From Parelaphostrongylus tenuis (Eukaryota; Nematoda; Chromadorea; Rhabditida; Metastrongylidae), in NCBI GenBank assembly GCA_019055375.1, contig JAHQIW010006165.1, positions 62,001-126,000 on the forward strand: a DNA stretch of 64,000 bases, read 5' to 3'. Shown here one piece after another: positions 1-11,960 of this stretch. The position numbers were made by a program, and so were the translations under genes. Numbering within the stretch: position 1 is the first letter of the stretch; every line of letters begins with the position of its first letter. The notes under the pieces were generated by a model. The model saw nothing but the letters and a program-made list of their open reading frames with translations, did no database searches and had not been told where the DNA came from.

Positions 1-3000
1 GAAGAAACTTTTTAGGTTGTAGTTAAGAGGATATCTCTCTAAAAGTTATATTAGTCAAGTCAAGAATGTCAGTATTAGAATAATTGACTATTCTAGAGTA
101 TCAGATGTAGCCACAACTGTTGTTAATATTCTTCAAAAATCCAACAGAGATGTGATTACTTGTTCACCGATAGTTTTTTTATTGCAATGACATGAAGTCA
201 ACCGAGTAAAATGGTGTAAGGCTTTCTTCCAGTTTTCTTCCATTTTTCATTTTTATGGCGTCAAACACGCTCTCAGTCATATTCATAATTAGCATAATGA
301 TATGTAATTGACAACAAATGTGTTTCTTTTAATAGTAGATTTCTTAGACTCAAAGAAAAGTCAAACTTTTCATACACTGTTGAAAGGGCATAAGTGATAA
401 ATGAGAAGCTAACTAGCCTGAAAGCTGCTGATTCAGGTGCGACGCTGCGCCATGACCTATGAATATGTTCAAGTGTGAGCTAAAAGGTGAGGTTTTACAA
501 AAATTTTTTGAGTGTTTCCATACAGATAAAATCCTTTCGTGTCGGTGAAAGCAATATAATACTACTTCGATGTATCAATGATATTGATTGTTGAGAAGAG
601 TTGGTTAAAGACCTATGAAAACTTGGTGAAATCCACTACTTCGCTTCGCTACTTTTCTGGTTGTGTACACTGACTTTCGCCTTCCGATTTTGCCTATTTC
701 ACTTAGGGAACACCGTGAAACTAAACGGTGACCTTTCGGAACGCTCTCTTCTCAACAACATCTTCTACCAAAGTTTCTGATTCAGCAATGTTTTTTTTTT
801 GCAAAACCAAATTTTTGATTGTGTTGATCATGAATGAACGATTTGCTGGTAAACGCGACACTCTGTAAATGAATTGTGGATGTATATGATAGAGAAATAA
901 ATTTTACGCTGCTCAATTATTATCGAAGCAAAATGTTATCAAGCTTTTGTTGTGTAAACAAAATTGTCTTAGATTGTTGCCTGCTCATTCTTTTCTCAAA
1001 TCGTGAAATTCCGATTTTGAACAAATTTCATTCGGGCCACCAGCAGTGTTTCATTGTTCTGAAAATCAGTATCAAAACGACTGTTATTCAAGCGGCAGAG
1101 AAATGCTGTTTCTTTGCCACATGCGTTGAGATCAACACCTGAACGGTATGGATTTGAAGACTCTCTAATATTCGCGTGATTATTCAGTGCTACGGTATCA
1201 CATGGTCACCAAAAAGCGAATCCTCTGCTGAAATTGGCTGCCACATAACAACGCAATAATGCAGCTCGGTGATGATTATTCAGTATTCCAGTCATGATAT
1301 ATTTTCAATAAATCGGTTGATGAATCTATGACGCTGGCTGTGCTTCCAACATGTTGTGCGCAGAAGCAGAATTGGGAGCAATTTTTGTGCTGCAGTACTG
1401 ATTACGCATAAAAATGAAATGGCGCCCTATAACTTTTAGCTGCAACGCTGTTTCACGATTTCTGGCAAAGTCTTGATAGTTTTTTGAGCATTTCGATTTG
1501 TTTTAGTCGCCTTTTCACAACTGGCTCTGACAACAGACCGGACTCTTTCCTGTTACCCAGAAACATAAATGTCTATTTTCCAGAAATGTCAATTTATTCA
1601 TAAGCCCTCAGATGTGTCAATGACTCCGCTCAACAGTGTCGTTTTACTGTCCTCTTTGGAAAGCTCATAATTATCGATATGACGATCGACCTATCTAATG
1701 TCACAAGAGCAACTGAAAGAAACGTTTCTCTTTGCTGAGGACAAAAATGAGATACTTGCATAACCTATCGCTTCAAGTGCCTCTTGGGAACCACGCTCAA
1801 ATTTCAATAGCCTGATAGCTATTTTTGAGCCATGCTAGTCTGTTATAAACACTTCTACAGCACAATACGTGTGCTTCGGTCTTGCAGCCTCGTCAGTTGT
1901 ACGGTGCCTTTCGTCTGAGCAAATTCCTTTCTGGGAGAGCTCCCTAATCGTCGACGAACGTTTTACATGCGCTAATAATTGATAAAATCACCGAACTGGC
2001 AGTGTTGTACTTTCGATTGCTCTTGTATGAGCAATAATGCCCAAAACAGACTACATGCCTGGTTCAAAAATAACTATCTGGCATATTTAAATTTGAGTGT
2101 GGTCTCAAAAAAATTTTTGGAAAAAGAAATTTTAATCCCATTCCGATACGCAGGTAATTTTATAAAACAGGGAATATTCGCGTAATTTTTAAAATCTGAT
2201 GCCCTAAAATAGTCGAGTTTCTCCTCTGTCAATCCAAGCATGGCTTCCTTTCTTTCCCATAACGGTTATTCATTAAGCCATCTCAATTCGTACGTGTTTC
2301 TGAATCTCTAGGCAAAAATTTGGTGGTCTTGTAATTATGAGTGTCGATCGGCCTCGCAATCAACAAAGATGACTTTTTGGTTAGACTAAATGATAAAAGC
2401 GGATAGGTAGATTAAAGTTGAGAAATGTAAACTTTCATTCTGAAAAATTGATGGCAAGTTCATCTCGCAGCGACGCTGAATATCGTTTTGTCACTTGATG
2501 TCTTCTCCCACAATTTCTCTCATCAAAGCGTACTCGTAGTGTCGACGCTTTCTCCATTATGACTTTTTGGGAAAGTCACGATCTTATGTCGAAACATGTA
2601 ATGAGATGACGGGAACCAAATTCAGGTCGTGCTCCCGTAGAAAGTGGACCATTCATCAGTGCCATTTCTTTAAAACTGATCCTTTGCAAACACCTGACTG
2701 CGTCAGATAAAATATGTTTTTAACATCCTCGAGCGGCTCGCGTGTGATTCAAAGCAACAAAAGTTATCACAAAAACTGCCTCAAATGATCTTGTTTTGCA
2801 CGATACACGATTGTTTGAGACAATCTCTCAATGGAAAAAAGTTACATAGAGAAAATCCACAAAACATCCTCCACAATGTATGAATTTTAGGGAAACATCT
2901 TATACGGAGGACTTCGTGGTACATAGCTGGAGTAAGCCTTAATAGATTTTGGTTAAAGTTTTTGTGATACTTCTCCAGCAAGAGTGCATTTTCTTCTCTT

Positions 3001-6000
3001 AAATTTGTGAAACATTTTAACCATTTTATAGATTTTCTGCCCAAGATAAACAACAACCAAGACTTTTCCAATATCAGTTAACAATTACTTTTCGCATACA
3101 TCACCACCAATAAATAATTCACTCTTGTTGTGTTGAATTTGCACTTTAATCAAAATATAGTACTTCGTAATCATTAACGAAACTGATAGCACTCCATAGC
3201 TTAAAGGAAGGAGATTTTAGTATCGAGCTCTGCTGTTCAAAATGCTTTTTCTAGTGCATAGTAGCAACTAAAAAAGATGTGCGCCTCACCTTTGAGGGCT
3301 ACTTGAAGGGGTTTTGTTGACAATTATATAGCAAAAGTTAGATGAAGAAGCTTTGAGACGACATTAAGAGATCACTGAAGCAACCCACAAACATTTGTAA
3401 AGACGAACTCTTATATTTCCTAAAAGTCAGAGGTTCTATTTGATTAGGAGGGAGCAAATCAAAAAGCTGTCTCACTTGCTGGAGAGAAATTTTTTTATAA
3501 AAGTTCAGTAACCAATCGAAAGCTGGGACTTCAGGCTACAGTATAAATCGCCGGTTTCTCAAAACACTTCCTTATAACGCTGTAGCACCCAGATCAAAAA
3601 CTATGTTTCAGACTCTTCTTTCGTCTTCACATCAGTAAGGCGCGAAAATTGCTCGAAGCCGAAAAGCACATCAATGTGTAGAGAAATTTTCGTAGTATCT
3701 TAGCCAATCGTTTTATCAAAAGTTTCTTTCAAAGTGGAAGAAAAATTCCTAATTGAATAACAACATATTGCCGCCCCACCTTGCCGCGCTCCTGCCATAC
3801 CTCTTGCTATTGCTCTCGCCTTGCCGAATAGCAGGTAAACAACGTTGCCATAAGTGTAAAACTGAATCTTATTTTTTTTGCTAAGCTAAGCTTATTATGC
3901 TTATTAATATTTTATTATGCTAATGGAGCAAGCCCTCCTATAAAATATGTACACCCCTAGAATCATGAAACATTGCGCTATCAGATGATTACGAATATTT
4001 CGAAAAAGAATTCTGCCCAGCGAGGTTTGAAGCACAAATCACAAATCAAAGAGTCAAAAGAGCTTCTCAAAAAGCAAACACATTTTCTTAATTTGTGCTG
4101 CAGTTTGAGCACTACCACTCTAATGAAGACTTCTCTCCAGTAAAATATAAGCTAGATAAGGGAGAAAAAATATTGTTTTATGGGGCATGATTTTATTTTC
4201 AATGTTACAGCATCATAAAGAGGTGTTGCGACAAAACCGTCAGAGTGTGATGTAACCTTAACTTCAAGCCTTTGATTGGTTACTAACGCTCTTTTGAAGA
4301 GTTCTTCCTCAACAAATGAGAACCGTTTTGTCTTTTGCTCCCTTATAATCGAAAGCATCCGAATCCGCATTTTCGTTCAAAAAAAAAAACATTACTGAGA
4401 AATGAACATATTTCCTTCCTATTGCATATTTTTGTCATTTATGTTGCAAAATCAAGAGCATCTTTTTCACCCAACGTCCTTCTCATCGCCATAGATATGC
4501 CTGTTCTACAATCAACTCTCAGCTGGCGGTCATGTACAAAACGTAGAGGTCAAGTAGTTTCTCGTGTCTGAGCCTTAAGTTTACTTGAACATCTGCCGAT
4601 GTTAGTAAAGAGGTGGATAACGACACCTCCTTTGACCACTCACTGATCATTTTTTTCATAGTGTCTATATTATGGGAGTAAGCAAGATACAGTAAGATAA
4701 TGGCCGGAGTTTCATAGATTCCCTTCCGCCGGAGCAAGGTAAGGCCAAATTGACTCGAAATCTTCTCAGCCGACCACATCCAAAACCTCACTCTGAAGTA
4801 AGTGATTGCCGAGTGACAAAACGAATAAATGAGAAGTATGCAGTACTTGCTGGTTTTCCTAAGTACGTTTGTGGTTCGCACAGAGCTTTCCCGCAACTCG
4901 AAAATATTCGAATCCCCTTTATTTATGTGGATTCTAGATGATTCGTAAAAATCAGTTAGTTTTGGTGACTTGTTAAAGATCTAATGACAAAAATGAAAAA
5001 TTTGGGCTTGATCGAATCTGCAAGATTTGTTAGGGTTTTTAGTAGCTTTTTGTTCTTCCTTACCTTGGAAAAAAGAAACCTTGAATTTTTTTCCGCAACG
5101 GAGAAAAACCCTAGATAACCGCGAAAATCATGTTTCCGCTTCGCAATTCGCGCTGTGTTGCGATTCAAAATTTCGTCCGAGAAGAGGCAATCTTAGAGCA
5201 CTGCTATAAATGCGGGAGATCAAAGTGTTCCTTGAGGTCAAGAATATTAAAAAGTGGTGAGTCAGGGGAGGGATGTAAATGACGAGTTTGACTCACTAAA
5301 ATGCTCTCAGCGACCAACTTGTCCTCAATATTGCTAGTACATGCGCCAATACAAACTAGTGCTACCCTCTTGAGTCGCATAAAAAGTTTGAAGTACATGG
5401 AAAAAGTCGACATAAGTGCTATTAAGTCGATTCAAAAGAAAAAAGATAGCATTGATAGTTTTGATTGATTCCTAGGAGGTGAAAATTCTGTGAGTGATTG
5501 ATTAAGCCGTTTATAGTACAACGTTGCCATGCTGTTTCTGCTACTGCAAGCCAACGTTACCTTCTCTAATTTAGGTTCCCCAACATTTAACAAAAACATC
5601 AAATTCTTGATTTCACTTATAAGATTATAGCGGCGGCGCTCTTTCCCTATTAGCCGAAATTCGTTTGCTAATAACAGTATTGTGTTGAAAACAGAGGGAA
5701 AATGTCACCGAGGAACTGCATGTCGCTTAACAAATCAATCAAAATGCTATCAACCCTTAAATTCGTGTTTTAATGGAAGAAAGGATAATTCAATAGCGCA
5801 TACTGTGCCTTTGGTTGGCGTTGGTGACGGAGAGCCATAATATCTTGTGATCCGATTCGAAAATCTTGTTAGCACACTCAAATTAAGAGAATTTTTCCAT
5901 CCATCTACTAAGAGTGTAGTGCTACTCGCACAGATACGTAAACGCTTTCTAGACAAAATACAATTCCTCATTAATGAAACCCTGCGTGAAAAGTTTTTCA

Positions 6001-7200
6001 CAATATTAAGCCACCATAGTCTTGTATAACGATTGTTTCAACTAACAGATGAGTTCATCTGTTATGTGGAAGTAAAAATGTTGGGGTGCTAATGAATAAT
6101 CAGTTTTGTCAGGAAACTCTGCTCTGCCCGCTTGAGCGGTCACAGATTGCCGCTCGCCCATCTTTTGCCTTGTATGATTTTCATATACCAAGCACACAAA
6201 CTCCATTACTGTTGAACCACTGTATCGGACCTCGAGATTTTTTTCCCAAAAAAGGAAGCTTAGATGTGGTTTTATAAAAATATTTGTTATTACGATTATC
6301 AATGTTTAGGCATCGCTTTTATCAACGCCAAGATAATTTCAGTTGAGTAATCATGCAATTGATCTCTCTGCAATGACGTCGTCGGTAGCCACTTTGAGAA
6401 GAATCAAGTAGAGTGAAATACGGTAAGGGGAGGTGTTGTCATCAACGTTGCTCTCACTTTCAAATTGGTCATCAACCATATTTAAGTGACCTGACCCCTG
6501 CTGTAAACTACTCAAGATGAAACAACGTTGTAAAATCATTTTTATTCACGTACTAGTCGATGGAATAGTTTTATGAAAGCAATGGTTAAAGAAGCAGACT
6601 TAGTACAGCACGATATTCAAAGTGCAAAAGAATGCTGTAGCGAAACTGTCCCTCATTAGTTTAGGCAAATATCACGGAATCGCAAACACAGTTCTATTCG
6701 GCGTTCAGGAATGAAATTCGCGACAATATTCTAGAACGCTGGCGGTGTTTTTCGGTATCTTTTATGAAACGAACGAAACACATTTATTGTGCCTCGAGTT
6801 TGGACATTTTTCTCTAACATACTGAATTTCTGATAAAGTTGCTCTTTCTCCGGTCGCAAGTGTTTTGTCTCTCATATGTAGACCTAGAAGCTTTCCATTG
6901 CAACTCTTTGCCTCCAAAACTTTAGAGGAAAGTTCTCTAAAATAATACTCCCAAGCCATCTCTCTCTCATTAGTAATTCTGTAAACAAACAGTTGAGTTC
7001 TGCTACTATGATTGCCCAACTCTTGGAATACTAATAAATGGTCGTTGGCATGGATGAGCAGGATCCACTCGTTTGATCTTCAGAAATACCGAAGTGGGGT
7101 TAGCGAATGTTCTGAGCTGTGTTGTTTTCATACAGAATGCATAGGACTTTGCTTTAGAGCGTTGTTCTAAATACTAGGGCTAGGCACAGCAATAACTATT
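1..7200. other. Gene-poor AT-rich stretch, no recognised gene
   Basis: I recognise no protein family, RNA gene or transposon here. The open frames are short (longest 125 residues, 4519-4896 on the - strand), have no supporting homology or clear splice structure, and are of a length expected by chance. The one informative block is 2561-2598: it resembles the conserved upstream block that precedes the secreted-protein paralogs elsewhere in the window (core TTATGTCG), but I found no first exon downstream of it. It may be the scar of a lost paralog. Confidence 0.5.
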
Positions 7201-7517
7201 TCTTGAAGTGTAGATCACCATTATCCACAACTTCTACTGTCGTTCTGCAGGATTCCGGATCTGCTCGAAGCACCATTCCGCCTCATTTTAATCGGAAAAC
7301 TCCTAGATTCTTCTTTAACTTCATTGAATGATTCAAATCGACAACCATTCATAAAGAGTTGCATTGGTCGGAGGAGGCCATAAACGAATATATCAACGTC
7401 TGGGATGTAGGCGGGTGGCGGAAGAACTGTGTCGCCATCCAATTCTCCAGAGTTCGCTCTAGTAATCAGGGGATTACATAGGAACTGAGAAACAAGAAAC
7501 TGATAAATGTCCACCAT
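7200..7517 (-). pseudogene. mariner transposase, 3' fragment
   Basis: The - strand reads as the C-terminal end of a Tc1/mariner-type transposase, a DDD/DDE cut-and-paste enzyme. Visible pieces are a PPAYIPD-like stretch (compare PPYSPDLAP in mariner), a GLLRPMQLF segment where the family has HLFRSLQ, and CRFESFNEVKEE, which matches the conserved RFxSFEEVK. After that the similarity switches frame into a tail resembling WxxVVDN. Only about the last 90 residues of a roughly 345-residue enzyme remain, frameshifted, with no catalytic triad. It is dead. I did not identify terminal inverted repeats. Fragments near 27.6 kb and 49 kb belong to the same superfamily. Confidence 0.6.
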
Positions 7518-7519
7518 TT

Positions 7520-8360
7520 AGTTCATGTCCAGATAACTTGAAAATCTAAGATACAAGGTGTACCACACTGAGCACTTAATATAAGAAAACAGCATTTGGG
7601 GATTATTAGATCATTTGTTGCGAACATTTGAAGAAATTAAACGAATCATTGAAGAATTTTCTACCCCCTGTACGACTTGAATGAGTATTCACCACACGAA
7701 GTGAGCCATAAAAAATGGTGCCACTTCATTCCCCGTTTGCATCTGAATCCTTCAGTAAAAGTCTGCAAGAGTTCTTATCTGGCTAACAGTCGGCCTCTCC
7801 TTTAACAAAGAAGGTTTGGAAGAGGATAGGGAGAACGTCCGAAGTAGACAATCACAACTTTTAATTTAAAGAAATGCACTGTCGGAAAAGTTTCGCGTCA
7901 AGACTTCAACGTTTTTGTTTTCGTCAACCTTTCAAAGATTTTACTATAAATTTGCACTCGTGACGCCGACACTTTGTTGACTGTGAATGTTTTATTCTTG
8001 GGAAAGTCGGGTTTTATGCCGCAATACAGAAATCAGTAGGCGAAAATCAGTTTTTTTCCTATGACTCCTCTAAATTAGGAGCATTCATTAAAACTTCTGC
8101 TTTACTGAGTTCTCAGTGCACCTCGTTCTCGTTCAGAATTCAATAATCACATCTGCCTTGCATTAAAAAAAGACTCAAGACCTCTAGCACTTTTGGAGAA
8201 GCCAGAGTACTGACGCGCCATCGTCTTTCGCATAAGCGCTGAGTACTAGATTCGTTGGTGTCTCGTGAACGGTTTGATACAATGGGTCTAAGATCTTTTT
8301 TTCGACCAAGTTATCTACATTGCTTGTTCAGATTTTCACGAGATAAATATGAATATCATA
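7520..8360 (+). promoter_or_regulatory. 5' flank of paralog A with conserved upstream block
   Basis: No gene is seen here. Positions 7999-8026 hold a block (GGAAAGTCGGG followed by TTTTATGCCGCAAT) that recurs at 13669-13697, 32965-32993 (-), 41661-41696 and 62602-62637. In each case it lies about 360-425 bp before the first exon of a copy of the secreted-protein family. It could be a promoter element, a 5' UTR exon, or simply co-duplicated flank. Similarity to the 62.6-62.8 kb region continues to about 8160. Confidence 0.4.
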
Positions 8361-8364
8361 GGGG

Positions 8365-9434
8365 CGCATGAGCGATCCTTTTTGTGATGTCCCTGTTGGC
8401 CACAATCTCGGGAGTACTGGACGTTGAGTGATGCCTGCAGGACAATGTAAGAAACAAAAAAATTGTTATTTCACTCTGGACTCCAGTCAAGACAGGAATA
8501 TCAGACACTTCTTCAGTACTCAAAAGCTGTCTTAGTTTAAAACTATTCGTGGAGCAATCTCAGATTCAAAGTAAGAAACCAAGGAATAAGCTTGAAAGTC
8601 ATTTGATGCATAATTTATTATTTAATTATTGATTGGAAAAACGAAGTGGGTTACAACGAGCATCAAAGCCCTTACCCGTCATAGGGTTTTCTTTGCCTGT
8701 TACAATGGTTTACACAGGAAATGCGGGAAATTTGCTCGACTTCCTGGTATTGTAAATGACAGAGGAAGGTCTCAGGCGTTTGTTCAACGTCTTGTTGTCA
8801 GTTTTTAGATCTTGAGTAATCGACATTGGAGAAGCGGATGCGTGCTCACTGCTGTCAAAAAGCTTGAATCACCTATGGAAGTTGATCAAAACACGTTCCA
8901 GATTGTGAGAAAAGTCACTGAAAATACTTCAATAACAAGGCCCTCCTAATCGATAATATTTTAATCGAATCTTTCCATAACTTTTCGTGGGAATTGTAAA
9001 GCAGTTGGTGTGCCTGGAAATGATTTTTTCAGTCTTCTGTTGTGGTAAAAACTGCCGTTTCGAGAAATGTAATTTTTCACAGTTAATGCGGAGCAGGACA
9101 TGATTTTACAGCGCTGCATCGTTGTTGGCAACATGATGACGGGATTATTCACTGCAAGCATGTAGAAGAAGCCAGGAAACCAAATTGTGACAATATAGGC
9201 TGTGCTCGAGAATCTCATTTAAATTTCAGAAACAGTAATGGTTTGAAACAGCCTCATTTTTTATATGAATTCGCTTTGCAGAGGAAAAAATCCGTGTACT
9301 CCGCAAGCATCATTATGGCAAATTGGTCGAGAATGATGAGGCAAGATGCTGTGAACAGAGCGGAGCGCATGTTGGCATTGGGTCCATTTGGAATGAATTT
9401 CGTCTCGGGCATCAGCCACTTCGCTGGAAACTGA
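8365..9434 (+). pseudogene. Secreted-protein paralog A, decayed
   Basis: This is a degenerate copy of the five-exon gene at 42020-43515. A signal-peptide exon is recognisable at about 8370-8452 (FVMSLLATISGVL), then shifts frame, with PAGQ readable in another frame. Exon 2 similarity lies at about 8670-8810 with frameshifts; I could not find exon 3. Exon 4 (9083-9240) starts after TTTTTCACAG and reads QDMILQRCIVVGN before a TAG stop. Exon 5 (about 9298-9434) is well preserved: IIMANWSRMM, then GPFGMNF, ending in TGA. Mixed preservation with several stops indicates a pseudogene. A hammerhead repeat follows immediately. Confidence 0.75.
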
Positions 9435-9521
9435 AACTGAGATGTGACGTATTCGAGAAAAACATTTTGAAATCAAATCCAAAAAAGAATGTTTTTAGCC
9501 TAAAACGAGGTTGGTACGCCA

Positions 9522-9571
9522 AGGCCATACACCGGTGTTTCGGAGGCTCGTCCTCCTCGTCAGTGACCCTC
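9522..9571 (-). ncRNA. Type I hammerhead ribozyme, family 1 copy 1
   Basis: Read on the - strand: core CUGACGA, stem II GGAGG/CCUCC with loop ACGAG, core GAA, palindromic stem III ACACC/GGUGU with no loop, and predicted cleavage after GUA. Stem I pairs GGGUCA with UGGCCU, including two G-U wobbles. Core bases are all canonical. A loopless stem III favours paired (dimeric) hammerheads, as described for retrozyme-type repeats. Confidence 0.8.
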
Positions 9572-9790
9572 GCCCCACATTAAGCCCTGCATTGTAGCAA
9601 GGAGGGAGGCGTATGTGGTAAGTGGTGATGACATAGTGTACAATGACACTGGTCCATCACCATCAGTCGATGTTTCGGCTGGCAGACCAAAACTAATCCA
9701 TTGAATCGACTGTTTCTAAAACCTCGTTATAAACACTCAAAATCAAATCCAAAAAAAGAATGTTTTTAGCCTAAAACGAGGTTGGTACGC

Positions 9791-9847
9791 CAGGGCCATA
9801 CACCGGTGTTTCCGAGGCTCGTCCTCCTCGTCAGTGTATGGCCCTGG
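9791..9847 (-). ncRNA. Hammerhead ribozyme, family 1 copy 2, altered stem I
   Basis: Core CUGACGA, stem II weakened by one change (GGAGG against CCUCG), GAA and stem III ACACC/GGUGU are present. The inversion junction replaced the normal 5' side of stem I. A longer helix, CCAGGGCCA with UGGCCCUGG, is now possible but is separated from the core by extra bases. Probably impaired. Confidence 0.55.
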
Positions 9848-10029
9848 CGTACCAACCTCGTTTTAGGCTAAAAACATTTTGGTTAAAAGAAACACTGATG
9901 AGACAAACGAATTGACAAATCGCCTTAGTGTTAATTAGTCAGAGTAAAGCAGTAAATTGCGTAATAATGTCCAAGGCTATAACTTTGATTGAGTGATTCT
10001 TCAAAAAGCTTCTGAGATATTTTCAAATG

Positions 10030-11050
10030 AAAATTCTTTTTGATTTTTCTCCATAAGCCAAACACGAGGTGTTACATTAATCTTTATTTGACAGATGACG
10101 TTTTAGCAGCTCGCCTGCTTCAGAGCCTGAAAAGGTCAAAATCTCAGCAATCCGATTAGTCAAACACCTCTATTACTGCTTAAGAAAAAATCACCAATCT
10201 TGATTTCAATCGCATCAAGCGCAAAATCAGCTCTCAACATACTAACCGCTTCATAAATGTGTCCCACTGAATGATTCAAGTGGAGATCACCGGGAGGAGA
10301 TCACATAGACTCGTAATGCACCCTACCCATCAAAGCAACAGTCTTATATACTGAGTCAAATCACGAGTGATAACGAGGCATTCCTCCTTGCGGTTTTATG
10401 ACTGGATTGGTCGTAATAATCCAAAACGCTTCCAAGATCTTTGGCGCTGATGTTTCTTGCACCTGCGCAAAAATGGCGACTTTGATCTCAAAATCAACCC
10501 CGCCGTGTTTCTATTCTCTATGCGTTCCTAGCGGGGTGTTCCGTCTGTTGTTACGTTTGTCAGCTAGGTGTTCTTATATGCGGGCACAGAGCGGCTTACC
10601 CGTTTCGCCAATACATTTATCGCTACGCGCCTTGCAAGATGTTAGGTAGACTGTACCTACGCTTATGCAATTACCATCCCTGTCGTTAGGACATGTTTTA
10701 CAATCTTTTATTATACAGAAACGGTCATAGAAGAGGTTGCGAACTAATTGGCATCTTAGAGTAATCGGTGGTATTTCAATGATGGCCATCGACTGCTCTA
10801 AACCTGCACTTTTCAAACAAGTTTTATAGTGCACTAATGTCATCTGTAAAGAACGGGAGGGTAAACGGGATTTTCCTTTCATTAGAGTTTTCGTTCGGAA
10901 GCGTACTCATTCCTCTAGACTTAGGCTGAGAGGTTACAATTTCGTATCCATTGGAAGTGGCTATTTCATGAGCCAGTTTCACGGAATCTACTCTCTGCTC
11001 CTCCCGGTACATACATTGGCTGCTGTTCGAAACATGTTTTTTACTAATGC
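10030..11050 (-). mobile_element. Penelope-like element fragment P1 (GIY-YIG end)
   Basis: The - strand encodes the C-terminal GIY-YIG nuclease region of a PLE. At 10574-10882 it reads a Cys-rich knuckle (KDCKTCPNDRDGNC), then GTVYLTSC and CIGETGKPLCARI, the GIY-YIG hallmark segment. Another in-frame piece (10824-11012) carries the upstream linker, one frameshift away. No reverse transcriptase palm motif is seen, so this is a 3' fragment. The distal end (10060-10140) carries a hammerhead-like TGACG...TTCAGAG motif. It abuts P2 head-to-head at about 11050. Inactive. Confidence 0.75.
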
Positions 11051-11830
11051 CTTTTTCTTATGTCGGGGATGAAAAGAATAAACCGCCTCTGAATAATGAA
11101 AGATTGTAAAATATATCCTAGCGGCAGAGATGGTGATTGCATGAGCGTAGGTACAGTTTACCGAATCCCTTGCAAAGCGTCTAGCGACAAATATGTTGGG
11201 GGAAACGAGTATGCCGCTCTGTGCCCGTATAGAAGAGCACCTAGCTGACAAACGTAATAATAGGCGGAACACCCCGCAAGGGACGCATAGAGAACAGAAA
11301 CCACGACGGAGTTGATTTTGAGATCGAAGTCACCATCCTTGTGTAGGAACAAAAAACCTCAGCGCGAAAATTCTGGAAACACTTTTGATTAACACCACCA
11401 ATCCAACTACAAGCAGTAGAAAGGAATGCATCGTTATCACCCGTGAAATGAGTCACTGCACGAAACTGTTGTTTCAATGGGTAGGGTGCATTACGAGCCT
11501 ATGTGATCTCCCTCCGATGATCTCCACTTGAATCATTCAGTGAAACACATTTATGAAGCGGTGAGTATGTTGAGAGTTGATTTTGTGCTTGATGCGATTG
11601 AAATATAAGTCTGGTAGTTTTTTTTAAGGAGTAATGGAAGTGTTTGACTGATTGGATTGCGGACAATTTGACCTTTCACGGCTCTGAAAAAGGCGAAACT
11701 GCCGAAACGTCAGCTGTCAATTAATGATTACTGTAACACCTCGTGGTTGGCTTAAAGAAGAAAATTAGGAATTATACTGAAGCATCCTGAGGTTAATAGA
11801 GAGTCGGTCTTGAAAACTGTTAGTTTTTCT
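11050..11830 (+). mobile_element. Penelope-like element fragment P2, inverted partner of P1
   Basis: The + strand reads KDCKIYPSGRDGDCMSVGTVY and then KASSDKYVGG, the same Cys-knuckle and GIY-YIG segment as P1, followed by stops. With P1 it forms a palindromic head-to-head dimer with its junction near 11040-11090. The 3' end (11680-11714) holds GGCTCTGAAAA, GCCGAAACGTC and AGC, a degenerate hammerhead-like motif in which the core G8 is A. The whole dimer is repeated at 15130-16890. Confidence 0.7.
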
Positions 11831-11854
11831 CAGGAATTCACATTACAAGATTTG

Positions 11855-11960
11855 TACTTTCTGCACTTCTACCTGCTATACTTTTGCTTAGAATCATGCA
11901 AATAAGTGGCGAATGTTGAAGTCCCACCTTCATCCGTCACACTGAGCGCAGCTCGAAAAA
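11855..11960 (-). pseudogene. Fragment of family exon 3 end and intron
   Basis: This is inverted relative to 15000-15090 and matches it closely: the end of exon 3 (GTGACGGATGAAG before GTGGGAC on the - strand) plus the start of the following intron. It is a scrap of a secreted-protein paralog carried at the outer edge of the P1/P2 PLE dimer. Confidence 0.55.

Larger units (their letters stand above)
9458..9881 (-). repeat. Hammerhead-bearing repeat (family 1), inverted arrangement
   Basis: One - strand unit of about 260 bp (from about 9482) is followed by a second partial unit and then its mirror image, so that 9756-9880 is a near-perfect palindrome. Each unit carries a hammerhead motif. The block is bounded by direct repeats AAAAACATTTTG at 9458-9469 and 9870-9881, a candidate 12-bp target-site duplication; about 9 of these bases are also element sequence, so microhomology is possible. 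The unit also contains an imperfect hairpin at about 9624-9664, similar in position to one in family 2. A decayed relative lies near 61360-61540. No protein is encoded. Confidence 0.7.

Noticed and set aside
4519..4896. 125-residue - strand frame as a gene
   Set aside because: No domain, no copy elsewhere, no splice context; length is compatible with chance in a 64-kb window.
9323..9583. 86-residue frame covering paralog A exon 5
   Set aside because: Out of frame with the conserved exon 5 reading and runs into the hammerhead repeat.
9890..9920. CTGATGAGACAAACGAATTG as another hammerhead
   Set aside because: The GAAA core and helices II and III cannot be formed.
10988..11477. Several - strand frames starting MFRLLLRLSARC and similar
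   Set aside because: Antisense to the GIY-YIG region of PLE P2; the same shadow peptide appears against the other PLE copies.
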